Source: an uncultured Collinsella sp. (lineage in GTDB: Bacteria; Actinomycetota; Coriobacteriia; Coriobacteriales; Coriobacteriaceae). Taken from it: 6,787 nucleotides of DNA. The notes beneath the pieces were generated by a model, which was not told the origin of the DNA, made no database searches, and saw only the letters and a program-made list of their open reading frames with translations. The position numbers were made by a program, and so were the translations under genes. The stretch lies in assembly GCA_902478705.1 (NCBI GenBank), contig CABSMB010000071.1:1-6787 (forward strand), written 5' to 3'. Below are positions 5,406 to 6,787 of the stretch, in pieces. Position 1 is the first letter of the stretch. Every line of letters starts with the position of its first letter.

Positions 5406-6686
5406 ATGCTCGCATCTCTTCTCTCAAAGCCTCAATCATCGCTGTCCGCGCAGGCCAGGCGCCTGGTGGCGATGCGCTTTCTCATCTACACCGGTTTTCA
5501 GACCAGCTACTTTATCGGCGTCATCGGAACGCTCACCTATGCAGACGATGCCTCGGTCGTGGCGACATCGCTGGCAGTCCTGTTTATGAATGTTTTTGTA
5601 ATCCTGGGATCCTTTGCGGGTGGCGCGGCGCTCGACGCCTGGGGCCCGCGCCACCATTTCTTGCTGAGCATCGTGGGCACGGTGACAACCGGCGCGGCGA
5701 TCATTGCCTTTGGCAGCGCGACCGGCATCGTCCTGCTCGGCGCGGTGCTCCTGGGCTTTGTGATGGGGTTCGCCCAGCCCATCGCCACATCCTATCCGGC
5801 TTACCTCACCGACGATCCTGTCGAGCTCAAAGACATCAACTCCGCCATCGCCATGCTCTCAAACGTGAGCATCATCGTTGGCCCCACACTGGGCGGCTTT
5901 GTCGCGGCTGCTGCGTCGTCGCGCGCGGTGTTCGTGCTCATGATGCTCTTTACCGTGTTTGCGCTCATCGCTGGTTGGGGCTTTAGGCCGCAGACCAGCC
6001 ATGTCGCCGGGCATACAGATACCGATTCGGCAGAGGAAGGGGAGCGTGCGGGACAAAGCTCCAACCCTAGCACGTCCGCCCGTGCCACCTTCGCAGCCAG
6101 CATCAAGACAGTCTTCACCAACAGCGTCCTCGCCCTGCTGTTCTGCATCATCTTCCTCTCGAACTTTGGCTATGGCGCCTTTGACCCGCTGGAGTCGTTC
6201 TTCTACCGCGATGTTCTGCACGTCGGTGTCGAATGGATGGGCTGGCTCTCGTCGGCCTCGGGCGTGGGCGCGGTGCTGGGCGCCATTGTTGCGCTCCGTT
6301 TGCCGCCGCGCTTGGTTAACCTTAAAACGCTACTCGTGGCACTTATGTCCGTGGGTCTGGGAAGTCTGCTCTATGTGGGGACGCCGTACGTGGGCGTAGC
6401 CCTTGTCGGCCAGATTGTCCTTGGCGTGGCCTGGGGCGTCGTCAACCCGCTCCACAACACGATCGTGCAAACGACGGCCCCGCTCGAGCAGCTCGGTCGC
6501 GTCAACTCGGTCATGGGTTTTGGCAACATGTTCGCCGGCGTGGCGCCGCTGGCGCTTGCTCCGTGGCTGGCGGCGACATTTGGCGTGCAGCAGACGCTCG
6601 TAGGGGCGGGCATGGTCGTGACGGCGGTTCCCGCGGCGTTGCTGCTGTTTGGCCGCCGGCATTTCGATTGTTCTGCAAGGCAGTAA
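5406..6686 (+). CDS. Major facilitator superfamily transporter (drug-efflux type)
   Basis: A 426-residue inner-membrane secondary transporter with about 12 hydrophobic helices, roughly at 24-43, 51-71, 85-104, 108-126, 147-170, 174-193, 240-258, 276-296, 308-326, 328-350, 368-388 and 395-415. The MFS loop-2 motif appears as GGAALDAWGPRH (72-83). A hydrophilic, acidic loop at 194-235 joins the two halves, as expected. The overall look is of the proton-coupled exporter groups (macrolide or siderophore exporter-like), but the substrate cannot be read from the sequence. The start is ATG 5406, chosen because AAGGAG lies 5 bases upstream; in-frame ATGs at 5367 and 5388 lie within the structured leader and lack such a site. 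It is monocistronic in this window, and repeat C begins on the last base of its stop codon. The role is inferred from the family only. Confidence 0.92.
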   Translation: MLASLLSKPQSSLSAQARRLVAMRFLIYTGFQTSYFIGVIGTLTYADDASVVATSLAVLFMNVFVILGSFAGGAALDAWGPRHHFLLSIVGTVTTGAAIIAFGSATGIVLLGAVLLGFVMGFAQPIATSYPAYLTDDPVELKDINSAIAMLSNVSIIVGPTLGGFVAAAASSRAVFVLMMLFTVFALIAGWGFRPQTSHVAGHTDTDSAEEGERAGQSSNPSTSARATFAASIKTVFTNSVLALLFCIIFLSNFGYGAFDPLESFFYRDVLHVGVEWMGWLSSASGVGAVLGAIVALRLPPRLVNLKTLLVALMSVGLGSLLYVGTPYVGVALVGQIVLGVAWGVVNPLHNTIVQTTAPLEQLGRVNSVMGFGNMFAGVAPLALAPWLAATFGVQQTLVGAGMVVTAVPAALLLFGRRHFDCSARQ

Positions 6687-6750
6687 AACCATCGCAACAT
6701 TCAGCGAAAATCGCGATTTTGCCGAAAAACGTCGAATGTTGTGATGGTTT
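6686..6750 (-). repeat. 65-bp palindromic repeat, copy C (inverted, diverged centre)
   Basis: Arms are AAACCATCGCAACATTC (6686-6702) and GAATGTTGTGATGGTTT (6734-6750), pairing except for one G-T wobble position. The total is again exactly 65 bp. The centre matches copy B better as reverse complement (20 of 31 positions, sharing GACGTTTTT) than directly (14 of 31), so it is inverted relative to A and B. It contains its own perfect palindrome AAAATCGCGATTTT (6707-6720). The first base is the last A of the MFS stop codon. Confidence 0.88.
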
Positions 6751-6787
6751 GCGCCCCGGGCCATGTCATCCTGCGGGTCCGGCCGCC

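Noticed and set aside
1344..6750. CRISPR array
   Set aside because: The three repeats are separated by whole genes, differ in orientation and have no regular spacers or cas genes.

Overview
The window looks like a chromosomal segment of a high-GC gut Actinobacterium of the Coriobacteriia, most likely a Collinsella-type organism. The basis is the high-GC coding style (hand-counted 65% in a 120-base stretch of moaA), strong GGAGG-type ribosome binding sites, and the look of the proteins. The taxon is an inference, not a search result.

Layout, left to right. Positions 1-1188 (minus strand) hold the first 396 codons of a MATE-family multidrug efflux pump whose C-terminal end lies outside the window. 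A 321-base divergent gap follows. It carries two inverted repeats that look like an operator for the pump, and the first copy of a 65-bp palindromic repeat. Positions 1510-2547 (plus) encode an uncharacterised 345-residue protein. Its C-terminal half has the motif order of a Vsr/DUF559-like PD-(D/E)XK nuclease, and its N-terminal half resembles AbiEi-type proteins. The gene is less GC-rich than its neighbours and sits between two near-identical copies of the 65-bp repeat in the same orientation.

Positions 2783-5141 form a two-gene molybdenum cofactor operon. moaA (radical-SAM GTP 3',8-cyclase) is followed after 4 bases by a fused moaC-mobB gene. MoaA and MoaC together convert GTP to cyclic pyranopterin monophosphate. 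The MobB domain is the GTP-binding accessory factor for guanine-dinucleotide forms of the cofactor, used by DMSO-reductase-family anaerobic enzymes. Two related 33-nt hairpins, both followed by short T runs, end the operon.

Positions 5406-6686 (plus) encode a 12-helix MFS transporter. It has its own candidate promoter and a roughly 130-nt leader with competing inverted repeats that end at the Shine-Dalgarno sequence. A third 65-bp repeat, in opposite orientation, starts on the last base of its stop codon. Positions 6751-6787 show nothing recognisable.

The most interesting signals are the 65-bp palindrome family, its association with the orphan nuclease-like gene, the moaC-mobB fusion, and the structured leader of the MFS gene. 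No tRNA, rRNA, CRISPR array or transposase was seen.
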